Assembly (NCBI GenBank): GCA_003599755.1
Contig: QZJO01000009.1
Coordinates: 214,362 to 263,839 of the forward strand
DNA length: 49,478 nucleotides
From: Candidatus Parcubacteria bacterium
GTDB taxonomy: Bacteria > Patescibacteriota > Minisyncoccia > Sungbacterales > SURF-37
Direction of reading: 5' to 3'
Part shown: positions 22,825 through 30,229 of the stretch, piece after piece
Position numbering within the stretch: the stretch's first letter is position 1
How the letters are laid out: every line of letters starts with the position of its first letter
Position numbers and translations under genes: made by a program
The notes under the pieces: generated by a model
The model's database searches: none
What the model was told of the DNA's origin: nothing
Seen by the model: only the letters and a program-made list of their open reading frames with translations

Positions 22825-23103
22825 ATGGACTCCTTCACCCGCTTCAATTTTATCGAAGGATCGGTCTGGATCGTATTTAGCGCAATCAGTTGGATCGCGA
22901 GCGATCTGGTACCCAAGCACTATCGCCGCTTCGCGTGGATTGCCGCGCTGACGTTCGTACTCTTCGGCATCTCGGATCTTCTCGAGATACGTACGGGTGC
23001 CTTCTTTCTTACTCCCTGGCTTTTCGCGTTGAAGATTATCTGCGTCGCGACGCTCGCCGCGCTCGTGGTGTGGTATATCCGCCTGCGCGCCCAATCAATT
23101 TGA
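22825..23103 (+). CDS. three-helix membrane protein
   Basis: The 92 residues have hydrophobic stretches IEGSVWIVFSAISWIA, FAWIAALTFVLFGISDLL and FALKIICVATLAALVVWYI. The -10 box TATAAT lies seven bases before ATG with no SD, so it is probably leaderless. The 3' end overlaps the convergent DUF1653 gene by 68 bases. Confidence 0.75.
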   Translation: MDSFTRFNFIEGSVWIVFSAISWIASDLVPKHYRRFAWIAALTFVLFGISDLLEIRTGAFFLTPWLFALKIICVATLAALVVWYIRLRAQSI

Positions 23104-23305
23104 ACCGCGGCCCGCGATAGTGATATTCGGGCTTCACCACGCGTTCGAGAAACATCCTCTTCGGCCGCACCTCCAAGCGAAAACTTGCATAGAGCCGCGT
23201 ATAAAGCACCATCGTTTCTGGCGTTTCGGAATGAATCGCCTCTCCGAGCACGAGATACTCGTTTCCTTTGTAGTGGCGGTACACGCCCGGCCGGATTGAT
23301 TTCAT
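23036..23305 (-). CDS. DUF1653 protein
   Basis: The 89-residue protein MKSIRPGVYRHYKGNEYLVLGEAIHSETPETMVLYTRLYASFRLEVRPKRMFLERV matches the compact SH3-like DUF1653 pattern (GxYxHYKGxxY ... RPxxMFxE). A basic tail follows. An SD (gaggag) upstream actually faces an out-of-frame ATG 17 bases earlier (frame 22920-23315), a possible short overlapping start. Confidence 0.88.
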   Translation of the reverse strand: MKSIRPGVYRHYKGNEYLVLGEAIHSETPETMVLYTRLYASFRLEVRPKRMFLERVVKPEYHYRGPRFKLIGRAGGYTTPRARRASRRR

Positions 23306-23341
23306 ATATCTGCATCTTAGCTCCTCTGTATTTAAATGCGT

Positions 23342-23366
23342 GAGCCCCGGCCGCTGGCCGGGGCTC
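23342..23366 (-). terminator. hairpin terminator after the 29-aa gene
   Basis: GAGCCCCGGCC-gct-GGCCGGGGCTC, perfect 11-bp stem; weak U-tract (acgcattt) on the minus strand. Confidence 0.65.
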
Positions 23367-23377
23367 GTGAGTCGTTG

Positions 23378-23467
23378 CTACTTGCCGGGAGCCAGAAGAA
23401 CCGGAAGCGAAACGCCATCCGGGCGGAGCTCGATACGCAGCCTGCCCACGAGCAACCGCACCACCAT
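23378..23467 (-). CDS. 29-residue peptide gene
   Basis: This gene is too short for the track. It has a textbook SD (AAGGAGG, five bases before ATG), and a perfect hairpin follows the stop by about 11 nt. The peptide begins MVVRLLVGRLRIELRPDG and ends VLLAPGK: an alternating hydrophobic/basic first half, cationic overall. It could be a leader, regulatory or antimicrobial-like peptide; there is no recognised match. Confidence 0.55.
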   Translation of the reverse strand: MVVRLLVGRLRIELRPDGVSLPVLLAPGK

Positions 23468-23501
23468 ACGCGCCTCCTTATTAGCGTCTATCGATAAAAC
23501 A

Positions 23502-23528
23502 ACAAAAGCGCCCTTGAGGCGCTTTTGT
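23502..23528 (-). terminator. tRNA-Asp terminator
   Basis: ACAAAAGCGCC/GGCGCTTTTGT perfect stem; the minus-strand tail is TGTTTTATC. Confidence 0.8.
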
Positions 23529-23542
23529 CAATTCATTTGATG

Positions 23543-23618
23543 CGCGGGCGACCGGATTCGAACCGGCGATCTCCACAGTGACAGTGTGGCGCTTTAAACC
23601 GGACTAAGCTACGCCCGC
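23543..23618 (-). tRNA. tRNA-Asp(GTC)
   Basis: On the minus strand: acceptor GCGGGCG/CGCCCGC, anticodon arm CCACA-CTGTCAC-TGTGG (GTC), T-arm CCGGTTCGAATCCGG, discriminator G as expected for Asp. Confidence 0.94.
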
Positions 23619-23652
23619 TTATTTGCGAGGCTCGCCCACAGGGCGGCCCGCA

Positions 23653-23820
23653 TTATTTCTTTCGAGGCCGTCGGCGGATATTCGGATGCTTTGCAGCGTA
23701 CTTGAAAAATTCCACCTGGCGCAATCGCTTCTTAGCCTCGGCCAAGGTCTTGTAGCTGCCGAATGATCGGCCGGTGCTCTCCGAGAGGACAACGTACTTG
23801 CCTTTGATCTTTTTGATCAT
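23653..23820 (-). CDS. small basic protein, 55 aa
   Basis: It starts MIKKIKGKYVVLSESTGRSFGSYKTLAEAKKRLRQVEFFKY and ends RRRPRKK. The YVVLSESTGRxFGSYKTxAEAKKRL pattern resembles small patescibacterial conserved proteins; function unknown, possibly RNA binding. It is the first gene after tRNA-Asp on the same strand. Confidence 0.75.
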   Translation of the reverse strand: MIKKIKGKYVVLSESTGRSFGSYKTLAEAKKRLRQVEFFKYAAKHPNIRRRPRKK

Positions 23821-23922
23821 AAGCACCGCTAGTTTACGCAATTTATGGCAACAGGGCAACCGTTAAATGATTCGAGCCGCGACCTCGCTGGGCCGCGGCT
23901 CCGAAGCTCCTGGGTGTCTTGT

Positions 23923-24177
23923 TCAGGACGCCCGTCGCTGCGCTTGCTGCTCTTCGTCGAGCTTCTTGCGCAGCTCGCGGATGTGGAACGGAGACGTGCC
24001 AAGCTGGAATTCGTATGGGTGCCGCTTCTGGATATCCTGGATCTCAGCGAGAAGCCTAAGGAGTGAAGCCTCGGGATCTTGCCGTGCGATTCCCCGCCGT
24101 TCTTCTGCGCGTCGAGGATCGCCAGAGGTAGCGAAGATATCTTCGAGCAGTTTTTGTACTTTCGGCGACAGTTCCAT
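23923..24177 (-). CDS. small helical protein, 84 aa
   Basis: MELSPKVQKLLEDIFATSGDPRRAEERRG is followed by helices (ASLLRLLAEIQDIQKRH; FHIRELRKKLDEEQQAQR). An SD-like AAGGGG precedes the ATG. It lies 9 nt downstream of gene 24187-24966 and is probably co-transcribed. A GC hairpin (GAGCCGCG/CGCGGCTC, 23874-23901) follows. Not recognised. Confidence 0.6.
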   Translation of the reverse strand: MELSPKVQKLLEDIFATSGDPRRAEERRGIARQDPEASLLRLLAEIQDIQKRHPYEFQLGTSPFHIRELRKKLDEEQQAQRRAS

Positions 24178-24186
24178 GATCACCCC

Positions 24187-24966
24187 TTACCGCGCGGTTT
24201 CTTCCACGCGCTTGACGATGTTGAGGTGCGCGTTCCAGAAGCTGACGGCCCAGATCTCTTCCTCGCGCAGCTGGCGCGTGACTACCACTTGCCAGAAGCG
24301 GCGGATGAGGTAGCCAAAGACGAATAGGCCGGTATCGTCCACCCACTTCTGGACTTCCTTGGCGAGCGCCTCATAGTGCTGTTCCGCAAAGGCGCGCTTG
24401 GCGGCAGGCCACTGGCCATGTTGTGCAAAGAACCTAGATTGCTCGCCCTGACTCCACGGCAGTATACCGTTCACTCGCGGCATGTCCATGACCCAGCGGA
24501 TGATGACTTGCAGGACATCGCTGCATTCGGCCGCTCGCGCGACTTCCGTGAAAGAACTTTCAAGCCGGAAGATGAGGCGGATGACCTGCGTTCGCTCGTC
24601 ATATACCTGGCCGGTCTCTTCACTTGAAAACACGCCGTCCGCTTCGTACATAGACCAGCCGCGGAAGTGGGACTGATACATCGCCACACGCTGGAGCGCC
24701 TGCTCTTCCGTGATCACTAGATCTTCGGACCATTCGTTCCGCTCGTATTGCAGAGGATCGAAGAGATGGCGATAATCGCGCATCTCTCTCATCAAGGCAT
24801 TGATATCTTCCTGAAGGTAGTCCTTCACTTTTTCCTCTGATAATCCGTTTTCAAGCGCCCCGTAGATTTCGCGCTGGTACACTACCTTCTTAGGGAACAA
24901 CACCTCGGCAAAGATGCTCTGCTGGCTGCGGGTGAACAGGTATGATGGCGACGGTGTCGTGGCCAT
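24187..24966 (-). CDS. hypothetical protein, 259 aa
   Basis: MATTPSPSYLFTRSQQSIFAEVLF, with SD ggagg seven bases upstream. The protein is soluble, mostly helical and aromatic-rich (HFRGWSMYEADGVFSSEETGQVYDERTQVIRLIFRLESSF). No motif was recognised. It heads a two-gene unit lying directly beside the initiator tRNA and element 2. Confidence 0.65.
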   Translation of the reverse strand: MATTPSPSYLFTRSQQSIFAEVLFPKKVVYQREIYGALENGLSEEKVKDYLQEDINALMREMRDYRHLFDPLQYERNEWSEDLVITEEQALQRVAMYQSHFRGWSMYEADGVFSSEETGQVYDERTQVIRLIFRLESSFTEVARAAECSDVLQVIIRWVMDMPRVNGILPWSQGEQSRFFAQHGQWPAAKRAFAEQHYEALAKEVQKWVDDTGLFVFGYLIRRFWQVVVTRQLREEEIWAVSFWNAHLNIVKRVEETAR

Positions 24967-24988
24967 TCCGATCCTCCCTCGTTTGCTT

Positions 24989-25021
24989 GTGCAGATTTCT
25001 CAGTGATGAGAAATCTTGCAC
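24989..25021. promoter_or_regulatory. stem-loop or operator upstream of gene 24187-24966
   Basis: GTGCAGATTTCTCA-gtga-TGAGAAATC-t-TGCAC is a 14-bp stem with one bulged base. It lies between a TTGACA (-35-like, on the minus strand near 25038) and the SD. Confidence 0.5.
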
Positions 25022-25091
25022 TAGAATTGCGGTTTGTCAAACGATGGTCTTGTGCAGTGCTTGCGTAAATACTCTAAATCTGATACGGTGT

Positions 25092-26663
25092 TTATGCGGG
25101 ATGGACGAGTAGTACGTCGGGGGGCTCATAACCCCCAGGCCCCGGTGCAATTCCGGGTCCCGCAACTAGACCGGACTCATTGCCTGTAAATCGTTGCGAA
25201 AGTTCGAAAACAGGCGACAGAACAGCGGTGCAAAATGCACCGGCTGTTTTGTCATATGTAAGCCCTTCCGGGAACACCACGTTTTGAATTCGCTGTTTAA
25301 CTTTGATATCTGTTGCTGCAACCCAATTATTGGAGATGTCCGCAATAAATCTCGTGCCGAAATTAACCACAGCCTCCGCATCGAGCTCGTCGATAGCACT
25401 TTCGTTCTGCGATATCCGAAGGCCGACTATCTGGTTTTCGATGGAATCCTTATTTGAAGTGAATTCTTCACGGCTTATCTCGCCGTTCATCCGCATTTGC
25501 AGCAAGCGGTCCTTGCGCATCTCCAGCCTCTTCATTTCCTGCTCGTAGAATTCCCGGGCCTTGGAAAGTGTCTGTCGCTGGTTTTCCCATCGATCTAACA
25601 GAATGATCCGGAAGGCTTGCAGGAAGCGTTCCTTGGGCGCAATTTGCCCCAGAAGGGCAACGAACATATCTTCCAGGTCTTCGCGGATGATATTCAGACC
25701 GCAGTTTCCGCAGGAACGATTTCGGCAGTTATAGTACGCGTACTTTCGAGATCGGCCCTTTCGCCAGCCACCCGTAAGCCGTACTCCGCACGTGCATTTT
25801 ATGAGTTTTCGGAGTGGGAAATCAGGATTGTCGCTCAGATGCGCCGCCCCTCGTTTGAACGATCCATTCTTTATCCCTTGAATCCGCTCAAAATCGTCCA
25901 GCGAGATCATCGCCTCATGTCGGCCTTGATATTCCTTGCCAGTCCATGGATCGACAAGCACACCCGCGTAAAATTTATCTCGGAGCATCGTTTCGACCAG
26001 CTGCTTGCGCATCGCCTTACCCGTACGCGTCCTCAGGCCCCAGTCGGTATACGTCTGTGTCAGACGCTCGATTGTGTAGCCGCCCTTGGAATACTCCAGT
26101 AGCCCTCGCTGGACTAAGAAAAACCGTTCAGGATCTGGCTCATCGGCGATCGTTTTCCTGCGGTCCAATCTTTTCTTAGAGTTAATGTACCCGATTGGCG
26201 GTTGCCATGGACGTATTCCTTCTTCGATGCGCCGTCGAAGACCGCCTTCGCATCGTTGGCGTCGGATGTCATTTTCGAACTGCGCGTAACCGGCCAAAAC
26301 AGCCTCCGTCATCTTGCCGATTGGATCATCGCTGATCGGTTCGGTCACGGAGTGGAGTCGTACACCGTATTTCGCCAACTGCGCTCGGAGCCCGTAGTGA
26401 TCCGTTGTATTCCGTGCGAATCGGTCAATCTTCCACACAATGAATCCCTCGATTTTCTGTTTGGATTCGCGGCAGAAATCAAGGGCCCGGATAAGTTCAG
26501 TCCGATTTGCCGCAGTCGCCGATTCTCCGCGCTCGACAAATACGCGAGCGATGTCTATTCCATGCGCGGCGGCATAGTCCGCGCATGCCCGTTTTTGATT
26601 TTCGAGAGATGTTCCGTGCGTTTGTTCTTGCGAAGAAACGCGTACGTAGACGATACCGTTCAT
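25092..26663 (-). CDS. large serine recombinase (integrase of element 2)
   Basis: The 523-residue protein MNGIVYVRVSSQEQTHGTSLENQKRAC has its catalytic Ser in RVSS, followed by the resolvase core (WKIDRFARN), recombinase domain (PPIGYINSKKRLDRR), zinc ribbon (CTCGVRLTGG ... YYNCRNRSCGNC) and coiled coil (QTLSKAREFYEQEMKRLEMRKDRLLQM). The C-terminal GLVAGPGIAPGPGGYEPPDVLLVHPA is the antisense translation of tRNA-Met. It resembles the element 1 enzyme in plan but is clearly diverged. Confidence 0.95.
   Translation of the reverse strand: MNGIVYVRVSSQEQTHGTSLENQKRACADYAAAHGIDIARVFVERGESATAANRTELIRALDFCRESKQKIEGFIVWKIDRFARNTTDHYGLRAQLAKYGVRLHSVTEPISDDPIGKMTEAVLAGYAQFENDIRRQRCEGGLRRRIEEGIRPWQPPIGYINSKKRLDRRKTIADEPDPERFFLVQRGLLEYSKGGYTIERLTQTYTDWGLRTRTGKAMRKQLVETMLRDKFYAGVLVDPWTGKEYQGRHEAMISLDDFERIQGIKNGSFKRGAAHLSDNPDFPLRKLIKCTCGVRLTGGWRKGRSRKYAYYNCRNRSCGNCGLNIIREDLEDMFVALLGQIAPKERFLQAFRIILLDRWENQRQTLSKAREFYEQEMKRLEMRKDRLLQMRMNGEISREEFTSNKDSIENQIVGLRISQNESAIDELDAEAVVNFGTRFIADISNNWVAATDIKVKQRIQNVVFPEGLTYDKTAGAFCTAVLSPVFELSQRFTGNESGLVAGPGIAPGPGGYEPPDVLLVHPA
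25095..25165 (+). tRNA. tRNA-Met(CAT), initiator-like, target of element 2
   Basis: Acceptor TGCGGGA/TCCCGCA, T8, D-stem GACG/CGTC with A11-T24, anticodon stem GGGGG/CCCCC with loop CTCATAA, discriminator A. The A11-U24 pair and consecutive G-C pairs are initiator hallmarks. It is unusual in having a short D-loop without GG and a T-loop TGCAATT lacking T55. Its whole length is antisense to the recombinase 3' end. It could be a partly rebuilt or decayed copy. Confidence 0.7.
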
Positions 26664-26760
26664 AACTATTACGTATACCTAATCCGTCCAAATTAAAAGC
26701 TAAGCCAGCGAGCGAAGCGAGCTGAAGTTAAGTTGGTGTCCTTCGTCGGTGTCCTTACGT

Positions 26761-27243
26761 TCATGTCCTTATCGTTTCATTTCGGCTACCGGGTGGTTCT
26801 GCCGCGGGTACGCCGGAGTTCTCCCGCGCTCCCTTCGGAATTTCAATCCTGTTACGAGGGCTAGGCATTAAGGCGCCATCATCAGCCGGACCAGTGAACG
26901 CAGATGTATCAACTTCTGGCCAATAATGGAGATCGTAGAACGTGCGCCCCGCTGCGTCCCGGAATTTATTGAGATACCCTTTTTGTTGTAAGTTACTCGA
27001 CAATCTCGATACGCTGGCTGCTTTTTGCAGGCCCATTAGCCGAGCCAATCGCCTGCGCGCGGGGAACACTAGGCTTTTCGACTTGAAGGCGAAGCAGGCC
27101 AAGATCATCCATAGGCGTCGTTCCGCCTCCGTAAGGCGTTGGTCCGCAAGCAACGCCTTAGGGATGCGGACGTAGAATTCATCATCGAACTGATCTTCCT
27201 CAAGGCGTCTGAGGAATGACCTGTAGCTGCGGACAGTGACCAT
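26761..27243 (-). CDS. winged-helix protein of element 2
   Basis: In this 160-residue protein, FYVRIPKALLADQRLTEAERRLWMILACFAFKSKSLVFPARRRLARLMGLQKAASVSRLSSNLQQKGYL is a winged helix of the plasmid-replication/HTH_36 type. The tail is Pro/Gly-rich and disordered. It occupies the same place as the HTH gene of element 1 (upstream of the recombinase). About 100 nt separate it from the recombinase; that spacer carries two GGACACC direct repeats. Confidence 0.75.
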   Translation of the reverse strand: MVTVRSYRSFLRRLEEDQFDDEFYVRIPKALLADQRLTEAERRLWMILACFAFKSKSLVFPARRRLARLMGLQKAASVSRLSSNLQQKGYLNKFRDAAGRTFYDLHYWPEVDTSAFTGPADDGALMPSPRNRIEIPKGARENSGVPAAEPPGSRNETIRT

Positions 27244-27245
27244 TT

Positions 27246-27425
27246 CTATTCAACTGCGTTCCTAATATCGATGGTCCAGATGTCGCCCTTGTTGGTCGCT
27301 TCATGGCCTAAGATGCGCGCGCCCAGGGCAAGCAAGGTGAAGCAGGTCTTCCAGTCGCGAACGAGAATGACTTCACTACCGATCCGTAGATATTCCAGTT
27401 TCGATGGTTTTTTTCTTTTGTTCAT
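27246..27425 (-). CDS. small protein, 59 aa
   Basis: MNKRKKPSKLEYLRIGSEVILVRDWKTCFTLLALGARILGHEATNKGDIWTIDIRNAVE. The start is within the upstream small ORF (50-base overlap), and the stop is two bases before the HTH gene. Unrecognised; a beta-rich small protein is likely. Confidence 0.55.
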   Translation of the reverse strand: MNKRKKPSKLEYLRIGSEVILVRDWKTCFTLLALGARILGHEATNKGDIWTIDIRNAVE

Positions 27426-27543
27426 TGGATTTTGGCAAGCTTCCCAAGACCAAATCAGCAAGCTGTGACAGGGCTTCGAATATCTGCTGTGCTTCGGCGT
27501 CAGAAAGATCGCCGGTTAGATTTTTGAGTTCGTCGAGGGTCAA
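27376..27543 (-). CDS. small ORF heading the element 2 integrase operon (55 aa)
   Basis: Not in the track because of its TTG start and size. It reads (M)TLDELKNLTGDLSDAEAQQIFEALSQLADLVLGSLPKSNEQKKK. GGGGGA lies about six bases before TTG. It is acidic and helical, and matches the element 1 small ORF in position and general character. A pseudoknot-like structure ends 7 nt upstream of its start. Confidence 0.5.
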   Translation of the reverse strand: MTLDELKNLTGDLSDAEAQQIFEALSQLADLVLGSLPKSNEQKKKTIETGISTDR

Positions 27544-27550
27544 ATTAAAT

Positions 27551-27624
27551 CCCCCTATTTCGAAGGCAGGCTTCTGATGCCGGATGGCACCTGCCCTCGA
27601 AATAAGGGGTAGTCGGCATCAGAA
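27551..27624 (-). promoter_or_regulatory. pseudoknot-like leader before the element 2 operon
   Basis: Arm a (27551-27570, CCCCCTATTTCGAAGGCAGG) pairs with a' (27590-27609) over 20 bp with two mismatches. The loop segment TTCTGATGCCG (27572-27582) pairs perfectly with CGGCATCAGAA (27614-27624). A second copy of GATGCCGGAT at 27638-27647 could compete for the same strand, giving a switch. The topology is the same as at 11292-11360, with unrelated sequence. Confidence 0.6.
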
Positions 27625-27672
27625 ATTTCTGCGTGCGGATGCCGGATAGGCGGGAATCGACCCTGAAAAAGG

Positions 27673-27761
27673 AAAACGGCTTCAATCCTTTCAACAGCAA
27701 TATATCCCAGGCCTCCTGGCCCGCTGGATGCATTGCCTCTCTGAGATTGAAGCCGTTTTTT
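27673..27761. terminator. long-loop bidirectional terminator-like hairpin
   Basis: A perfect 15-bp stem AAAACGGCTTCAATC/GATTGAAGCCGTTTT with a 57-nt loop that itself holds CCAGG/CCTGG. T-runs follow on both strands (TTTTTT on plus; TTTTCCTTTTT on minus). Confidence 0.65.
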
Positions 27762-27838
27762 AAGCGACGGCTGAACGCTCCTCGCGGAGACGCTGCTATT
27801 CAGTTGTCGCGCTTACCGTAGTACTCGCTTAGCGGCTG

Positions 27839-28183
27839 TCAAGTCTGAATATCCGAGTCTTTACGATCCCGTTCAAGCGCGTCGAAAAGGTCGCTTACGG
27901 AGAAGCCCGCCTGGATGGTTTGATCTACGCGCGCCTGGTCAGGAAAGATCTTCTGAAATATTGCGAGCAGCAGACGGTCGTTACCAGCGTGTGCGCGGCT
28001 GATCATCACGTCCTTGAGACTATACCTCCCGCTCGCCATTTTTGTCCGGATATCTTGGACCGACAGGTCATCGCGGAAGAGGTCCCATAGCAGGGCGGCA
28101 TCGGCGCGCTCTTGATAGGCTGATTTGCGTCCGCTTCGGCCCTTCGCACCGCTTCCATTCCTGTTGCCCAGTGGGGCTCCCAT
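27839..28183 (-). CDS. small DNA-binding-like protein with GAPxGNxN start
   Basis: The 114-residue protein starts MGAPLGNRNGSGAKGRSGRKSAYQERADAALLWDLF, which resembles the GxPxGNxNAxG...GRP opening of phage terminase small-subunit-like and DUF5681 proteins. A helical region and a short acidic tail follow (SVSDLFDALERDRKD). No large terminase is present, so packaging is unlikely here; DNA binding is the safest guess. It is divergent from the SRAP gene. Confidence 0.6.
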   Translation of the reverse strand: MGAPLGNRNGSGAKGRSGRKSAYQERADAALLWDLFRDDLSVQDIRTKMASGRYSLKDVMISRAHAGNDRLLLAIFQKIFPDQARVDQTIQAGFSVSDLFDALERDRKDSDIQT

Positions 28184-28251
28184 AGATAGAAATTAAATAT
28201 AATTCAGGCATATTCTATGCGAGCGATACACTCGCGCAACTGTGAATTAGT

Positions 28252-28920
28252 ATGTGTGGCCGATATATTCTCGTCGAAGAACCCCAAGAGCTAGAAGCGC
28301 GGTTCAGCGCGTCGATGGACGCTGTGCCTTATCGTCCTAACTACAACGCCGCACCGACCGAGGTGATGCCGGTAGTGTCGAGCTCCGATCCGGAAAAAAT
28401 TGTCGCGATGAAATGGGGAATTCGTCCGCCCTGGTTTCGCGGAACAAGAGGCAGAAGCGATGGTATTATCAATGTCCGAGCGGAAAATTTGTGGGATAAA
28501 CCAACGTTCAGACGCGCCCTAGCTGAGCGGCGATGCCTGGTCCCCGCCGACGGCTTTCATGAATGGCAGAAGACTTCAGGCGGCAAGAAGATCCCTTTTC
28601 GATTTTTCCGGAAAGATGAGGACATTTTCGCTTTTGCAGGTATATGGGAAGCGGACACGGCAAGTGACGGTTCGCTCGTACGGACGTTTGCGATACTTAC
28701 GACAGAGCCGAATGAATTGGTCGCGCCCGTTCACAATCGGATGCCCGTGATCCTACCGCTTGCTGCCGAGCGTCAGTGGCTTGATCCAGGTGAGCGTCCC
28801 AATGTTCTCTTGGACTTGCTCCGTCCCTATCCAGCCGCCGAGATGTTGAGCCATAGGGTTTCTCTTGCAGTGAATAAGGCTTCAAATAACGGTCCCGAAC
28901 TGATTAAGCGGATTAGCTGA
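28252..28920 (+). CDS. yedK: SRAP-domain protein (HMCES/YedK family)
   Basis: The 222-residue protein shields abasic sites in single-stranded DNA by forming a covalent link through Cys2. MCGRY (catalytic Cys after Met removal), NYNAAPT, INVRAENLWDKPTF, CLVPADGFHEWQ (Glu) and VHNRMPVIL are all present. It sits beside LexA and a Y-family polymerase, fitting a DNA-damage cargo. Its 3' end overlaps the convergent polymerase gene by 8 bases. Confidence 0.95.
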   Translation: MCGRYILVEEPQELEARFSASMDAVPYRPNYNAAPTEVMPVVSSSDPEKIVAMKWGIRPPWFRGTRGRSDGIINVRAENLWDKPTFRRALAERRCLVPADGFHEWQKTSGGKKIPFRFFRKDEDIFAFAGIWEADTASDGSLVRTFAILTTEPNELVAPVHNRMPVILPLAAERQWLDPGERPNVLLDLLRPYPAAEMLSHRVSLAVNKASNNGPELIKRIS

Positions 28921-30229
28921 CTTCCCCCATAAACATTGGGATACCGAGATGGCGGCGCCTGGACTCTCCTCTCAGGAGGGAGCTTTTTCTTTCTGGCGTA
29001 TCGCCGCGTTCGCCCACGTGTTGAGCAAACTTATTTGCATAGTGGCTAGAGCCGAGATATAGCGTATGTTTTCCAAACTTCGCCCGCATCTGGTCCACGG
29101 CGCGATAGAGTTTTTGCATTTTCTGTATTTCCACGGATGCGCCAAAAAGGTCCAGCTGCCCAGATTGGTCCGGCACTAAGTTAAAAAGGACAACGCCGGT
29201 GGAGCGGTACCACGATCCGGCGCGGAATAATCTTGGATAAACTACTTCGGCCATTTTGATGAAGTCGTTCGGCGCTGCGGTCGGGCGGGAAAGACGCACC
29301 TCCACGCCGTAGTCTTCAAATTGCTGCGTTCGAAGAAAAAATACCGCCTCTGCAGCCGCGAGTTTATATCGGCGCACTTTCATCGTGGCATTTTCGATGT
29401 TCTTGGACAGTTGTGAAAAAACAAACGCCGGATCATTGGAGGCCGGGCTGAATGTTTTCATTTTTTGAATCGATTCGTACGACTCTTTGGGTTTTGTATC
29501 GATCGGGATTACGTATTTCCCATGAAGCTCCTCCCAGATATCGAAGATGGGGCGGGGGAAATAGTGTCGGATCCATTCAGGCTGTCTGCGAGCGAATTGC
29601 AATGCCGTAAAAATATTTTGCTTAGCAAGAAAGGCGGTAGTTGCTGGTCCGATGCCCCATAGTTTATCGACAGAAAGATTTTCGATGTATTTATGGATTC
29701 GATTTCCTGGGATGGCGGTCAGGCCGGAGGGCTTCTTCCATTTCGAACCAATCTTGGCTACGACCTTATTGGGTCCAAGGCCGACAGAAAACGTAAATCC
29801 GAGTTCGGTATCCAGATCCCGCTTTATGGCCTCTGCGATTTTTATATACGGCATTCGGAACGGCCTTCGGAGGCCGGTCAGATCAGCAAAACATTCATCG
29901 ATGGAGTATTCCTCAACGTCCGGCGTGTAGCGTTTTACGATTGCGTAGAATCTTTTTGAAAGCAAGGAATAGGTTTCGTAGTCCGAGGGCAGCATGATGA
30001 GCTCTGGGCAGGCCTTTTTGGCCTCTAAGAGACGCATGGCGCGCGTTATGCCTAGCGCTTTGGCCTCATAGCTCATTGATGCAACGATACCCCGCTCCTT
30101 GCCGGTTATAAGGGGCTTTCCACGGTATTGGGGATTCCTCGACTGCTCGCAAGATGCGAAAAAAGCATCTCCATCGATATGGAGAATCGCTCGCGGAAAA
30201 TGGAAAATTGCCATCGGTTCGTTACCCAT
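28913..30229 (-). CDS. Y-family translesion DNA polymerase (DinB/UmuC type)
   Basis: The product has about 438 residues from MGNEPMAIFHFPRAILHIDGDAFFASCEQ. Catalytic carboxylates lie in HIDGDAFFA and YSIDECFADLTG. Palm/fingers, a thumb with helix-hairpin-helix (DKLWGIGPATTAFLAKQNI) and a little-finger domain follow. A QLDLFG sequence near the C-terminus looks like a beta-clamp binding motif. The start overlaps the nuclease gene by 8 bases, so it is co-translated in the LexA operon. The track's longer start (MKTTLK) lies in the upstream gene and is rejected. Confidence 0.94.
   Translation of the reverse strand: MGNEPMAIFHFPRAILHIDGDAFFASCEQSRNPQYRGKPLITGKERGIVASMSYEAKALGITRAMRLLEAKKACPELIMLPSDYETYSLLSKRFYAIVKRYTPDVEEYSIDECFADLTGLRRPFRMPYIKIAEAIKRDLDTELGFTFSVGLGPNKVVAKIGSKWKKPSGLTAIPGNRIHKYIENLSVDKLWGIGPATTAFLAKQNIFTALQFARRQPEWIRHYFPRPIFDIWEELHGKYVIPIDTKPKESYESIQKMKTFSPASNDPAFVFSQLSKNIENATMKVRRYKLAAAEAVFFLRTQQFEDYGVEVRLSRPTAAPNDFIKMAEVVYPRLFRAGSWYRSTGVVLFNLVPDQSGQLDLFGASVEIQKMQKLYRAVDQMRAKFGKHTLYLGSSHYANKFAQHVGERGDTPERKSSLLRGESRRRHLGIPMFMGEVS

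Noticed and set aside
22920-23315. 131-aa minus ORF starting at an ATG with a good SD in the DUF1653 region
   Set aside because: The overlapping DUF1653 frame has clear family motifs; the alternative product is Arg/Ala-rich without features.
27545-27821. CRISPR-like repeats in the element 2 leader
   Set aside because: Only two or three copies of a 10-bp motif at irregular spacing; better explained as pairing strands of one structure.
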